Origin: Telmatactis stephensoni
Taxonomy: Eukaryota > Cnidaria > Anthozoa > Actiniaria > Isophelliidae
Length of the DNA stretch: 64,000 nt
Direction of reading: 5' to 3'
NCBI GenBank assembly: GCA_029948255.1
Contig: JALIZF010001873.1
Span: 372,501 to 436,500, forward strand
Below are positions 54,019 through 64,000 of this stretch, one piece after another. Position 1 is the stretch's first letter. Each line of letters starts with the position of its first letter. Below the pieces are notes generated by a model that saw only the letters and a list, made by a program, of their open reading frames with translations, made no database searches and was not told the origin of the DNA. The position numbers were made by a program, and so were the translations under genes.

Positions 54019-55939
54019 AGATAAAATCCTCCAGGACTTTACTAAGAATGGTAGTAAGTGAAATAGGTCTTAGGTCGGAGTCGACAGACATAGGTTTAGA
54101 TATTTTAGCAATAGGAACAACATCCGCACACTTCCACAAAGTTGGTACCGTTCCTTGGTTAACAGATGCGTTGAAAATAGAGGCTACTGGGCGAGAGATC
54201 ACAGAGGCGCATTCTTTGAGTAACCAATTCGGTATATTGTCAGGGCCAGTGGATTTACGTTCGTTAATAGCTAGGAGAGAAGTTTCAACTGCACCAGGCG
54301 ATATTATGAATTCGTCAAGTGTGGGCTGAACAACAGGGATAGGATCAAAGAGTAGAGGTTGCATGTCAGCATTAACCTTGCTGAAGGAGTCGTTAATAAT
54401 CTCTGCCAGTTCTAGACCGCTTACAGTGGAACCATTTATAACCATCTTTGAAAGAGATGTAGACTTAGATTGACCGGACAGTTGTTTAATGCTATCCCAC
54501 CATTTCTTGGGATTGTGATGCTGGGTGTTCATAACATTGTTGTAATAGAAGTTTTGGCGAGCAGACTTGCAAAGTTTGATGACTTTCCTTCTGTAAAATT
54601 GATATAAGGTGGAATTTCTCTTGATCCAAGCACGTTGGCGGTTAGCAATCGCTTCTTTTATGTCAGCGGTAAACCAGGGCTTATCAGTTGGATGAAGTTT
54701 AAAATGACGTAAAGGGAGATGATTATCAATGGTGTTGTTGATTGTTGATTGGAACATGGAGAATTGTTCTTCACACGTAGGTTGGTGGTAAAGCGATGTC
54801 CAATTAACAGTCTGAAGAGAAGAGTAAACAGCTTGTTTGTTAGATGTTTTGCAGATGTGCTTGGTAATACGGATGGTTGGTTGGTACGAGGGCGAAACAT
54901 CCAAGGGTTGCAGAAAGACGCTTGAATGATCAGACAGACCAAGTGGAGGGAGAATTTTTGCTTCAGCATAGTAAGATGAAAGCGTGGAATAAGCCTGGTC
55001 TAAGATATTATTACCACGCGTTGCCTTGGTGACGAGTTTTTTTAATTTGAAGGATGAACACAGGTTGCCGGGTTTGAATTGGTTAAAGTCGCCTAGGAGG
55101 ATGATAGCTGAGTTGGGATGAACAGACAAAGCTTTATCCAAACAACTGAATAAATATGCTCGAAGCTCGTTATCGTCATTGCCAGGCGGGTGATATATGA
55201 TAGCAAGTATGATGGCATTGATCCCACGAGGTAGTCGATTAGGTTTGATCAGTAACCATTGGCATTCAAAGATCGAGTTGTTTAAGTCAGTTAGCTCAAT
55301 AAAGTTCGTTTGTGATGAGATATAAGTACAAATACCGCCGCCACGTTTATCATCAGGTCTGTCTTTACGGCAGGTCACGTATCCCGGTAAGCCGATAAGG
55401 TCGTCGGTTACGCGAGATGAAAGCCAAGACTCAGTGATGGCAGCAATAGAAAACGAATTAGCTTTGATAGTACCATGGATTTCGTCTAGTTTGTTTACCA
55501 TTGAGCGGGCGTTGCTGAAAAAGATAGAAGGAAAAAGATGGCCTTTTGTCTTCCGCTTGGAATCTGTTTGGATACGGACAAGGCTGTTGATGTTTCTTGA
55601 ACAGTAATTAGATTGTTGAAACTCCCAAGGGGGTGCAGTTGGTAGGATTTGCATATTCCAAGATGGAGTAATAGCGCCACTAAATTCAATTTTAAAATCA
55701 TATTCTGCTTGGAGATGGTAAATATTATCGGCAAAATCAAGGCTGTACTTTCCATAAGACGTTACTGTACTTATAGGTCTTTGGTAGGACGACCCAGCTC
55801 TACATCCACGACGTGTGATAGTCCTTGCAATTCTATTATCTTTAAGCACACGCCAAGTTGCGCAGTCCACAGCAGGAATATGATGTATGGAGGAGATTAT
55901 AGACAACAGAAATGTCCTCGAGTAAAAACGACATGCCAT
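53972..55939 (-). pseudogene. LINE endonuclease plus RT fingers, 655 residues
   Basis: The APE endonuclease blocks are intact: IFFSNARSMVNKLDEI, IAAITESWLSS, GGGICTYISS, AIIYHPPGNDD, ILLGDFNQF and LSDHSSVFL. A basic helical linker follows (KVIKLCKSARQNFYYNNVM), then RT fingers KSTGPDNIPNWLLKECA and LRPISLTTILSKVLEDFIF. The frame ends ten residues later at the deletion junction. Such a protein could keep endonuclease but not RT activity. It is one of the longest uninterrupted mobile ORFs in the window. Confidence 0.85.
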
Positions 55940-56134
55940 TCTCGCGAATGGTAGTAAAAAAGTTATTTTAGGCTAACTCTGATAGCCGTAAGGTCGTGAA
56001 TTGAAAGAGCTAAAAATTTGTGCCGTGCAGCTACTGAAGCGCAACGTTAGCCCTGTGTTTTCTAAAGTAAAGAAAACAACTATGTTTCAAAAACAACTGT
56101 GCAAGTAAAACCGAAGGTACAAATAAAAAAAACT

Positions 56135-56280
56135 TACAATGAGAGAAAACCGTGCAAGTATACGGAAAACCGTGCAAGATAGAAACCGTGCAAGTATAAA
56201 AAAAAACATGCAAGTATAGAAAACCATGCAAATATATAAAAAAAAACATGCAAGTATAAAAAACCGTGCAAGATAAAACA
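56135..56280 (-). repeat. Minisatellite, left arm (about 8 copies)
   Basis: Tandem copies of the complement, AAAAACCGTGCAAGTATA, with length variation. Bordered by TTACAATGAGAGAAAACCG, matched inverted at about 57966. Confidence 0.8.
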
Positions 56281-57389
56281 TGACGCATGAAGAGCAGCAT
56301 ACAAACTGCACAATTATAGCATATTAACTATCTTTTAACAGCCTCATAAAATACTACCATCGATTCCTTCAGTTCAATGTAATAGCGTAAACTAGGTAAT
56401 ATGACCTATTTCATTACAATCTCAGTACGTGGTGCTGATTTCACTAGACATTACACAATTCAATGCGACCACAGAACAAAAACACTTAGAACATGTTAGA
56501 AGAAATACAGAAACTGTACGAGCCTATAAACAACATTAGAGCTCCCCACGGCTAGAGCAATTTTCGCTGCATAAAGCATTACGTAAAGTACACTATCCAT
56601 ACTGTATCATTGACTTGATGGAATTATTAACTTCTACAAATATAAAACACAGGATTCGGTATGATATGCGAATCTAATACGAAAACAGCCAAGTCGAGCT
56701 GAATCGTCTAAGTTTGCGTGATCTCGTGTCAGAGAAGAAAGCGCGTGATTGCGCTAACATTCCAAACCAAAAATCATTCAAGTTCGTCGTACCAAAGAAT
56801 CAATTTCAGCGCAATAATCATGACGCGCAACAATAAAAAGACTCTAACTTGTCTTTCTCAATTGCTGTTTTCTTTATGTTAGGATTGAAAAGTAGTAGAG
56901 AGTTTTCGTGCAGCGTGGCACTAACGTCTTGTCCATCTATCATCAGTTTCCTAATGTCATCAACTCAAATAAATCGTGACCTTTAATTTGAAATCGACGT
57001 GAGGTTATTATTGCTTTGATAGTGTAGGAAGAGTGAAGGCCCTTCCACGCGATCACATTTTCTCTGACAAATTGATTTTTCCAAGCAAAATGATATTAGG
57101 CAAAATTTTCTCATCCACACTAGCACAAAAAGTGTGACACACAAAATGTGTTCCAAAATATGTACTGTTGCAGAAGGGCCTCAAAATGTAGTCTCCAGAA
57201 TGCATTGAATCAGTTAAAGATTTATTTTTCAAGGTTAATTGTTCTTCTGGTTTAAGGACTGACTGAGCGTGACCAAATGTAGTGAACTGAATTGGCTTCA
57301 TGCATTCGTGAATAACTTACTCAGGGTCTCCTATACCTTTTGCGTAAAACGTGAATGGCTGATTTATTTTGACGCGAAACGTGATTTAA

Positions 57390-58010
57390 GGATTTTTATA
57401 TTTACACGGTTTTTTTATACTTACATGGTTTTTTATACTTGCACGGTTTGTTATACTTGCACGGTTTGTTATACTTGCACGGTTTTTATACTTGCACAGT
57501 TTTTATACTTGCACGGTTTTTTATACTTACACGGTTTTTTATACTTACATGTTTTTTTATACTTGCGCGGTTTGTTATACTTGCACGGTTTTTTATACTT
57601 GCACGGTTGATTATACTTGCACGGTTTTTTATACTTGCACGGTTTTTTATACTTGCATGGTTTTTTATACTTACACGGTTTTTTTATACTTGCATGTTTT
57701 TTTATATTTACACGGTTTTTTATACTTGCATGGTTTTCTATACTTGCACGGTTTTTTATACTTACATGGTTTTTTATACTTGCACGGTTTTTTTATACTT
57801 GCACGGTTTTTATACTTGCACAGTTTTTATACTTAAACGGTTTTTTATACTTGCACGACTTTTTATACTTGCACGGTTTTTTATACTTACACGGTTTTTC
57901 ATACTTGCATGTTTTTTTATATTTATACGGTTTTTTATACTTGCATGGTTTTCTATAATTGCACGGTTTTCTCTCATTGTAAGATTTTTTTATTTGTACC
58001 TTCAGTTTTA
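57390..58010 (+). repeat. Minisatellite, right arm (about 33 copies)
   Basis: Tandem 17-19-bp units of TATACTTGCACGGTTTTT with single-base variants such as ACATGG, ACACGG and GCATG. Open frames through it in all three phases (Tyr/Thr/Cys- or Leu/His/Gly-rich) are artefacts. Confidence 0.9.
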
Positions 58011-58302
58011 CTTGCACAGTTGTTTTTGAAACATAGTTGTGGCGGCTTTTTTGTACTTACATGGTTTATTGGTTTTGAAACGTTTGGCGCCTGATAGTAA
58101 CCACAAAAAATACATATATGAATAAACTTTGACGCTTCAATGAACGCATAAAAATCAACGAAAAAAAATACTCAGCTTGAAGCGTTTTGGAAGTGAAAAT
58201 AAACGCATAAAGATTTCACCAATTTGCTTCAAATTTAATATTGGTAATGTATAACCACCATATTTTGTGAATCCAACTACGCAAATAACGTTCGCGTTTT
58301 CG

Positions 58303-58775
58303 ATTTAGAGATATGACGCTTTTAATATGTGTATTTTCGCAGTTTGGCAATAAAAACGCAATGAAAGGAACAAATTTAAAAGCAAAAAGCTGGAAAGGTT
58401 TATCATAGAGGACCAGCTGATGAATTTGTTTTAGAGGAAAGATGATGATGTCTACTGTGCAAATCTATTTGGGCAATTTTGGTTGTGATAACTGGTCAAA
58501 GATGATCATCCTTGAAATATTCGGATTTACGCTCGCCCTAATTAGAGATATGACGCTTTTAATATGTGTATTTTCGCAGTTTGGCAATAAAAACGCAAAA
58601 GGAACAAATTTAAAAGCAAAAAGCTGGAAAGGTTTATCATAGAGGACCAGCTGATGAATTTGTTTTAGAGGAAAGATGATGATGTCTACTGTGCAAATCT
58701 ATTTGGGCAATTTTGGTTGTGATAACTGGTCAAAGATGATCATCCTTGAAATATTTGGATTTACGCTCGCCCTAA
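58303..58775. repeat. Recent tandem duplication, about 236-bp unit
   Basis: The block from TTAGAGATATGACGCTTTTA (58305) to CGCTCGCCCTAA (58541) is repeated at 58542-58775 with a 3-bp deletion and about two substitutions. Parts read like degenerate coding sequence in several frames (KVYHRGPADEFVLEER, YARPKKMYGEVCDYSSYEND after the second copy) but stops prevent any ORF. Parent gene unknown. Confidence 0.85.
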
Positions 58776-59500
58776 GAAGATGTATGGGGAAGTTTGTGAT
58801 TATTCCTCGTATGAAAATGATCAAAAAGGAAAGGTAAGACTTTAATTAAGTTTTGAATATAATTTGTATTCTGATAGTTCTGAGAGATGTAGGACTTAAT
58901 AGATTGATTTGGGCTTTGGTAAGATTTTAGGTTTCTCAGTGAAACTATATCCGTGAATATATATTTTCGTCAGGTTATTTCTTTGCAAAAAAAAAACAAC
59001 GCCATTTTGTTTATCTCGTGACGAAATCCGCTGATCTATTGCCCCCGCAATGACCGGATTTTCTGGCGATGAGACCGTCCAAGCAAGAACGCCGAGCTGC
59101 CAATAAATAAGAAAATGAAGTCTTCATATATGTCTAAAGTAATCTCTGCTTTTATGAAGCGAGTTTCTAAAACTACTAGCTGTAGCTACTAACTAAACAA
59201 GATTGCATATTGTTGAAAGACTCGTCCAAAACAATCATGCTTTGTGGATAATTTCTGAAACCTTCGTCAGTGGTTGTTATTGTAATCTGTACAGGGTCGG
59301 CGAAAAGGACAACGTTCGGGGTTTTTTTTCAATTTCTAGGAGCGCTTGAGGATTCTAAATAAAAATAAAATATTTTCAATATGATTTGAGTGATGCATCT
59401 TAGTTAATAGAGGGAGATGGTTAGGAAACCTATTGTTGTAGGTCTTTGTTTATTTATTTTTTAACCGTGACCGTGCAAAACTTACAACAAAATGTAAATG
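58776..59500. other. No gene recognised
   Basis: Follows the tandem duplication. A possible donor-like GGTAAGAC occurs at 58838 after the YARPKKMYGE-like frame. Nothing firm was found. Confidence 0.3.
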
Positions 59501-59513
59501 TAATAAGGAAATA

Positions 59514-60900
59514 TTGTGCTTGAATAAAATCACGCAAAATAAGAGAAAGTTTTTGCTGAATTTCTCTGGAAGGGTTTATCAAAGGATGATGAGCTTAAAA
59601 TTCAAAGCTAGTCGGTATTTATCTCTTTTTTCTTGTAATGGCGAGAACCATTTATTGAATTACTGCAATTTTAAACTGAGTACAGACATAGAGAAGAACC
59701 CTGGTCCTGCTCCAATATTTATTGATCCAAGCAGAACAATAACAGCACCATATAGCCAAGGTAATGAGCTGGTATTTGGACAAAATGCTGGACAACAGTG
59801 TGTTGCAATGAGTTTATGCTCTTTGATTTACAATAACAAACAAGCAATCAATTCTGCTAATGACCTTATATTTATTATGGATATTGGAAATCAACTGTAT
59901 TCAGGTTTGTCTCATTTAGCAAGACACTCATTTTTAATGCAGTCAGAATTACCAACAATGATAAACATGTTTGAAACTGATTACCAACTTCAGTACAGTG
60001 AAAGCTACACTGGAACTGTCCATCAAGAAGCCAGCATAGAAGGATATCAATTCTGCTGCTCTCTACTAAGAGCCTTTGAATCACTACTGGCTGAAAATTT
60101 CACCAATTTTGTATTAACAATAGGGAGTACTGCAAGTTGCTATCTATTGTTGTGGTAATGCAGGGTTCAAAATATTTGATTCTCATGCAAGGGATTTAAA
60201 TGGTAGAAGCCATGCTCAGGGTGCATGCGTGTTGCTTGAAGTATTGTCTCTTAGTGATTTTAGCGCATTATTTTCAGAGTATACATACCAATGATATGTT
60301 TGAGGTAAAGGAGTACAGATTAATGAAGCTGCAAATATCATACTTGCTCATGATCAGAACTGTGCTAGTAGTAATGTGATGTTTGACTTAAGTTGTGCTG
60401 TAGCTATTTATTCACTTTGCTACTCTATCATTAAACCATGTAATTACTAGCATGTACTAGAATAAAGCACAATAGTGAATGCACAGGGTTTTTGATATCA
60501 TTTTCCTCTTATTATACCAGTCGAATCTTTAAAACTATAAAATTATCCAAATATTTGTATTCCCTCTTGCTCTATAATGAAAGAGAAACACCCTCAATTC
60601 AATATATTAAAAACATAAATGGAACTGCTTCACTTGTTGATGCCATCAAAAATATACAAGAGAAATGTAACTTTCCAGGGGATTACAACATACAGTTTGC
60701 TTCATGTTCATGTAATATTGTTGACAAAAATGAAAGAAAACAATGGATGAACAATCATATAGACAAAAACAAAACTATGAAGCAATGGAGCCACCAAAGA
60801 ATAAAATAATTTTGGAGAAAAAGCAGGCTAGAGATATGAAAAATAAACAGGAATCACAGAAAAGATGGTCACAACAATACAAAACTATGGGTTTTGCTTA
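59514..60900 (+). pseudogene. 2A-like motif plus cysteine-protease-like mobile gene, decayed
   Basis: The first open frame (59514-60158, 214 residues) has KLSTDIEKNPGPAPIFIDPS at 54-73; DIEKNPGP is a full 2A consensus. Next, NELVFGQNAGQQCVAMSLCS (a Cys box) follows, with SYTGTVHQEASIEGYQFC further on. After a frameshift near 60130 the fold continues as NAGFKIFDSHARDLNGRSHA, a DSH box that could hold the catalytic His. Further pieces (60305-60440; 60492-60809 with NGTASLVDAIKNIQEKCNFP and a Lys/Gln-rich end) show a longer protein. Resembles papain-like domains of animal transposons and large DNA viruses; exact family unknown. At least three breaks. Confidence 0.55.
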
Positions 60901-60909
60901 GAAACAAGA

Positions 60910-61551
60910 GCTGTTAAACAAATTAGCACACATAAAACTATGGATTCATGTATTTATGATGATGCTTACGTAACTTAATAACCAATTTCTGCACTCGCTT
61001 TTCTAGTCAGATGACGCGGACTAAATGTGATATGTAATTCTCTGAAAGCTAAGTTACACAAAGTTGTGCATTTCTTTAGTGATTACAAGTAAAGCCATTC
61101 CTAAAGTCAACATTGAAGTACACAGGGATCCCGACACTTACAGCGGTATTCATTGCTTCTCAGCCTGAGAGTGCCTGGGTTCAATCGTGCGTCTAGTTTT
61201 CTTTATTATTTACGGAGTCATGGAGCGGAGCCTAAATTCCCATACAAAGCTTTATACTATTAGCCTCTCACAGTGAGCTTGGGCCTCCTGTGAGAAGAAT
61301 GAAGAGTAAGAGTATATACAAATCCTAAAGCAAATGCTAAAAAGCTTGATCTATAATCTTTATTTCAACTTTTTCAACAAAACGCAGTCTTTGGGGCCAA
61401 TTACAAAAGGAAGCCCAATTCAACTGAATCAAATACAAAATATTTATATCTAAATAGGAGCTCCGCTATTAGGTAGTACCTGATTTGCATACTAGAGTGC
61501 ATTTCATATGTCTGTGAAATAAGATCAAGTTATTTGTGCCTATTTAGTTGC
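60910..61551. other. No gene recognised
   Basis: Contains a B-box-like CTGGGTTCAATC at about 61186 without a convincing A box or cloverleaf. No other structure was seen. Confidence 0.35.
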
Positions 61552-62740
61552 TATTTAGTTGTTATTTAGTTACTACCATTGAACCAGAACTTTCTTATAA
61601 TAGCAATACACTGGAGACATCAAATACACAAGAGAATTGAGACAAATGACTTTGCATAATAGCTTTTAATTACTTTATTAGAGTGCTTACAATATAATAT
61701 ATCCGTGAAAAACTTTGCAAACAAAATTGTGCAATTTAGTACAAATTACAAATTACTTAGAAATAAGCGAATTGTAAGAATGACAATAAACATCAAAAAT
61801 GGCTCAACGCACCCTTAGCTTTATTCATAAAATCCCGCTGTTTCTCCCAAAAGAAACGAGTCAAACACAGCTAAATGTAAGTCACGACAACAGACACCAG
61901 AAATGGCTCAACGCACCTTAACTTAATTAATAATTCCCGCTTTCTTCCACAAGAAACGAGTCAAACACGTCAGCTAAATTAAGGTAACGACAACACACAC
62001 CAGAAATGGCTCAACGTATCCTTAGCTTAATTTAATAATTCCAACTTTCTTCCACAAGAAACGAGTCAAACACAGCTGAATTAAAATAACGACAACAGAC
62101 ACAAGAAACGAGTCAAATGCACCCTTAGCTTTATTCAAAACTCCCGCCGTTTCTCCCACAAGAGACGAGTCAAACACAGAAAAATTGAAATAACGACAAC
62201 AGACACAAGAAACGAGTCAAACGCACCCTTAGCTTTATTCACAAATCCCGCTTTCTTCCAAACAAAATGAGTCAAACACTGCAAAAATACAACAACGACA
62301 GCAGAGACAAGAGATGAGTCAAACGCAAGGAACAAAACTAACCAAAAGTGATACGCTCTTGAAAGAAACCGAGATGCATCCATGACTTGCTTCACGACTT
62401 AGTCTAGCCTAGTACTAGACCTGACAAACTTGTTGCTCTTGTACATTTGCACGTGCAAGAGGTACCTTCACGGCTCGCTTACTTCTTAACACTAAATAGT
62501 CTAGTGACAAAATTGTGCAAATTTGTGCAATTTCTTACAAAGGTTTTCATGGATATATTGTAAGCACTCTACTTCAAATGAACCTTCATTGAAAGAAACA
62601 ATGAAGGTTCATTTGAAGTAATAAAGTAATTAAAAGCTATTATGCAAAGTAATTTGTCTCAATTCTCTTGTGTATTTGATGTCTCTAGTGTATTGCTATT
62701 TCAAGAAAGTTCTGGTTCAATGCTAGTGACTAAATAGGGA
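61552..62740. repeat. Inverted-repeat element with a 103-bp satellite core
   Basis: The arms 61552-61745 and about 62505-62740 are inverted: GAACCAGAACTTTCTT and AAGAAAGTTCTGGTTC near the outer ends, TATGCAAAGTAATTTGTCTC inside. The core 61796-62330 is five tandem units of 102-120 bp, each with GAGTCAAACACAGC, GACAACAGACA and CACCCTTAGCTT. A 47-bp hairpin sits in the right arm (62572-62618). No protein is expected. Outer ends are not precise. Confidence 0.75.
62572..62618. repeat. 47-bp hairpin insertion flanked by TA
   Basis: CTTCAAATGAACCTTCATTG, a six-base loop, then the exact reverse complement; TA on each side. The left arm of the parent inverted repeat lacks it and has a single TA at that place. 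Confidence 0.7.
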
Positions 62741-62759
62741 TGTCCGTTTTAGCGGCACT

Positions 62760-64000
62760 GGCACAAGGTATGCCAGACTTGTAATTGACATAAGTTAAAG
62801 CCGATTCAAAGTTATTGTCTTGGACCCATTCATTTTAACAAAAGGCTTGGCGATTATCAACAATAGAGAGGTTTTTTATTGAATTTCCATCCCGTCCACG
62901 TGCGAAGTGCAATTTTGGCCATTGTAATGCTGCCATATACATTAATTTTCCACATTTTCGATTTCCAGTTATGGGGAAATTATTATCAAAATTTGAAGTA
63001 CTTTTTTGATGTAAAATGTGAAGAATTAATTCGTGATTACATCCATGTTGCCGTCGTTTCATTTTAAGTTTTTTTCCCTTTTTTCTTCTTGCCATCCGAG
63101 CATTTCTGTAATGGTGTGGAAAGTCATGTCCGGCTAAACTATTACTAGTTGAGCATTTCAGCTTTAGAAAACTGTTGTCCTTTTCCAGTTTCCCGTTTGG
63201 CGTATGGACGTGACAGCTGTCATGCTCTTTGCATGGTTGGTTTGCACTTCAAAGAAAGAATTTGACAGAAAACTGTAATATCAGTGTGAACAGAAAACTG
63301 CGTATTTTGTTTCTTGCATAACTTTGACTTTGAGATGAAATTTTGTTGAACCACTTCATGTAAGGAAAGACTTCTAGCAAAGCTAAAGATTACAAACAAT
63401 TTACGGGGTACGACAAACCTTGTACACCTTGAGAAGGGTGACAAAAGCTCTGTTTATTACATGGTCAGCTATGGTCTTTGGTACTCAAGACAGCCTCACC
63501 AGAGGGAGAGCTTATCTTGTCCGGTAAAATAGAATTATCCGGATTGCTGACAGGCATATTCATTATTTCCTTGCCGTTTTGGTATAAACTAAACGGGGTG
63601 CGTTCTCACGGGACGGTCGAATTTTTGACCGGTTGAAAAATCGACCTGGATATGCTGTTGGTACGAGAATTTAACCGGTCAAGCTGTTCACATGGTAAGA
63701 CCTCGATACCAGTCAATATATCGACTGTGCCGGCTAAAAATTCGTTCTCATGAATATCATTTTGCAAGTTGAATATTTGCTGTGGTTCAAATTTCCGTGC
63801 GATTATCACGGACCTCCGTGCGATTATCACGAACGGATTTTGTTTTGACCGGTCAAAAATTTGACCAGTTTAGTATGAACTGTACGTGAGAAACTCAATG
63901 AAAATTAGTCAAATCTTTCATTTCTATCATTTGCACTTAATTGCGCACATGTGAGATGCAAAACACGCTATAATTCTCTACTACGCTGGCAAAACTAACA
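62760..64000. other. No gene recognised, short repeats near the end
   Basis: Short basic ORFs (62835-63095 minus strand, with MARRKKGKKLKMKRRQHG) have no clear family. At 63590-63895 an inverted pair of GACCGGT-rich ends (CTCACGGGACGG and TGACCGGTCAAAAATTTGAC) and a 21-bp duplication TCCGTGCGATTATCACGGAC at 63795 suggest another small element. Confidence 0.4.

Larger units (their letters stand above)
53627..56075 (-). mobile_element. CR1-type LINE with endonuclease but most of RT deleted
   Basis: 2,449 bp, entered precisely into the foldback arm. The 3' end is a TAA/ATT microsatellite at 53627-53655. A long ORF (55939-53972) carries the endonuclease and the RT fingers, then the frame collapses into the ORF2 C-terminal tail (SSLRLSTLHERRDELC onward). 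About 300 RT residues including YxDD are missing at a junction near 54005. The 5' end lies at about 56075, after a short UTR. No clear target duplication. Confidence 0.82.
53565..58102. repeat. Foldback element with minisatellite arms, split by a LINE
   Basis: Outer arms 53565-53626 and 58041-58102 are inverted (both contain CGCCAAACGTTTCAAAACCA or its complement). Inner arms 56076-56280 and 57390-58040 are inverted and consist of tandem copies of an 18-bp unit like TATACTTGCACGGTTTTT. The right arm is uninterrupted; the left arm is cut exactly between GCCGCC (53626) and ACAACTATG (56076) by a LINE. The centre (56300-57390) is unique and carries no recognised gene. Confidence 0.82.

Noticed and set aside
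57269..58029. Overlapping Tyr/Thr/Cys- and Leu/His/Gly-rich frames resembling repeat proteins
   Set aside because: They arise from the 18-bp minisatellite, open in three frames at once.
61120..61200. Second tRNA gene near GGGTTCAATC
   Set aside because: A B-box-like word is present but no A box at the right distance and no cloverleaf.
61796..62330. CRISPR-like array of regular repeats and spacers
   Set aside because: The whole 103-bp unit repeats, there are no unique spacers, no cas genes, and the sequence is eukaryotic.
62835..63095. Small basic protein starting MARRKKGKK
   Set aside because: No family recognised, low-complexity basic start, no splice or promoter support.

Overview
This looks like nuclear DNA from an early-branching marine invertebrate. 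It is AT-rich, has spliceosomal introns, and carries a dense and diverse transposon load: L2/CR1 and Tx1/L1-type LINEs, BEL/Pao and Ty3/Gypsy LTR elements, a Crypton-type recombinase, a Harbinger fragment and many foldback/MITE elements. A cnidarian (anthozoan) is my favoured source because of the SRCR + FN3 + Calx-beta protein and the 2A-bearing mobile ORFs. A sponge or another invertebrate cannot be excluded from sequence alone. There is no prokaryotic gene organisation.

One host gene appears to run through most of the window on the minus strand, and both of its ends lie outside or unseen. Read 5' to 3' it has a complete SRCR-domain exon (51563-51892), a first-half SRCR exon carrying a one-base frameshift (25842-26025), a second-half SRCR exon (19912-20055), three exons of one fibronectin type III domain (9724-9826, 7870-8050, 7736-7796), and then a series of Calx-beta domains. 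Each Calx-beta domain is built from a 100-bp exon and a 236-bp exon (6354 down to 1). Splice phases agree at every junction I could test, which is the main evidence for a single gene. Decayed Calx-beta exons lie between the good ones. The roughly 25.5-kb intron between the two SRCR exons (26026-51562) is almost entirely mobile DNA.

Layout: 1-9.8 kb, Calx-beta and FN3 exons with several foldback elements. 11.4-14.1 kb, a 5'-truncated L2-like LINE. 14.4-19.9 kb, intron with dispersed repeats and a small unknown ORF preceded by a zinc-finger remnant. 20-25.8 kb, an SRCR half, a LINE start with a 2A-like motif and PHD finger, and Harbinger and Gypsy fragments. 26.4-28.5 kb, nested palindromes, a tRNA-like sequence and a 560-bp TTAGCA/TTAGTA array. 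29-32.4 kb, a BEL/Pao element with gag only, complete LTRs and target duplication. 33.5-34.6 kb, a broken Crypton-type recombinase. 34.9-39.2 kb, a Tx1/L1-type LINE with a 14-bp target duplication, then a 630-bp TTTGC/TTTTG array. 42-47.1 kb, a Gypsy element with 88-bp LTRs and target duplication. 47.4-50.5 kb, a protease-like fragment, a LINE tail and repeats. 52.6-58.1 kb, a large inverted repeat, then a foldback element with minisatellite arms split by a LINE that has lost most of its reverse transcriptase. 58.3-60.9 kb, a recent tandem duplication and a decayed 2A plus cysteine-protease-like gene. 61.5-62.7 kb, an inverted-repeat element with a satellite core.

None of the mobile genes looks fully intact; each has frameshifts, deletions or lost catalytic residues. 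Family names rest on motif recognition by eye. No search was run.
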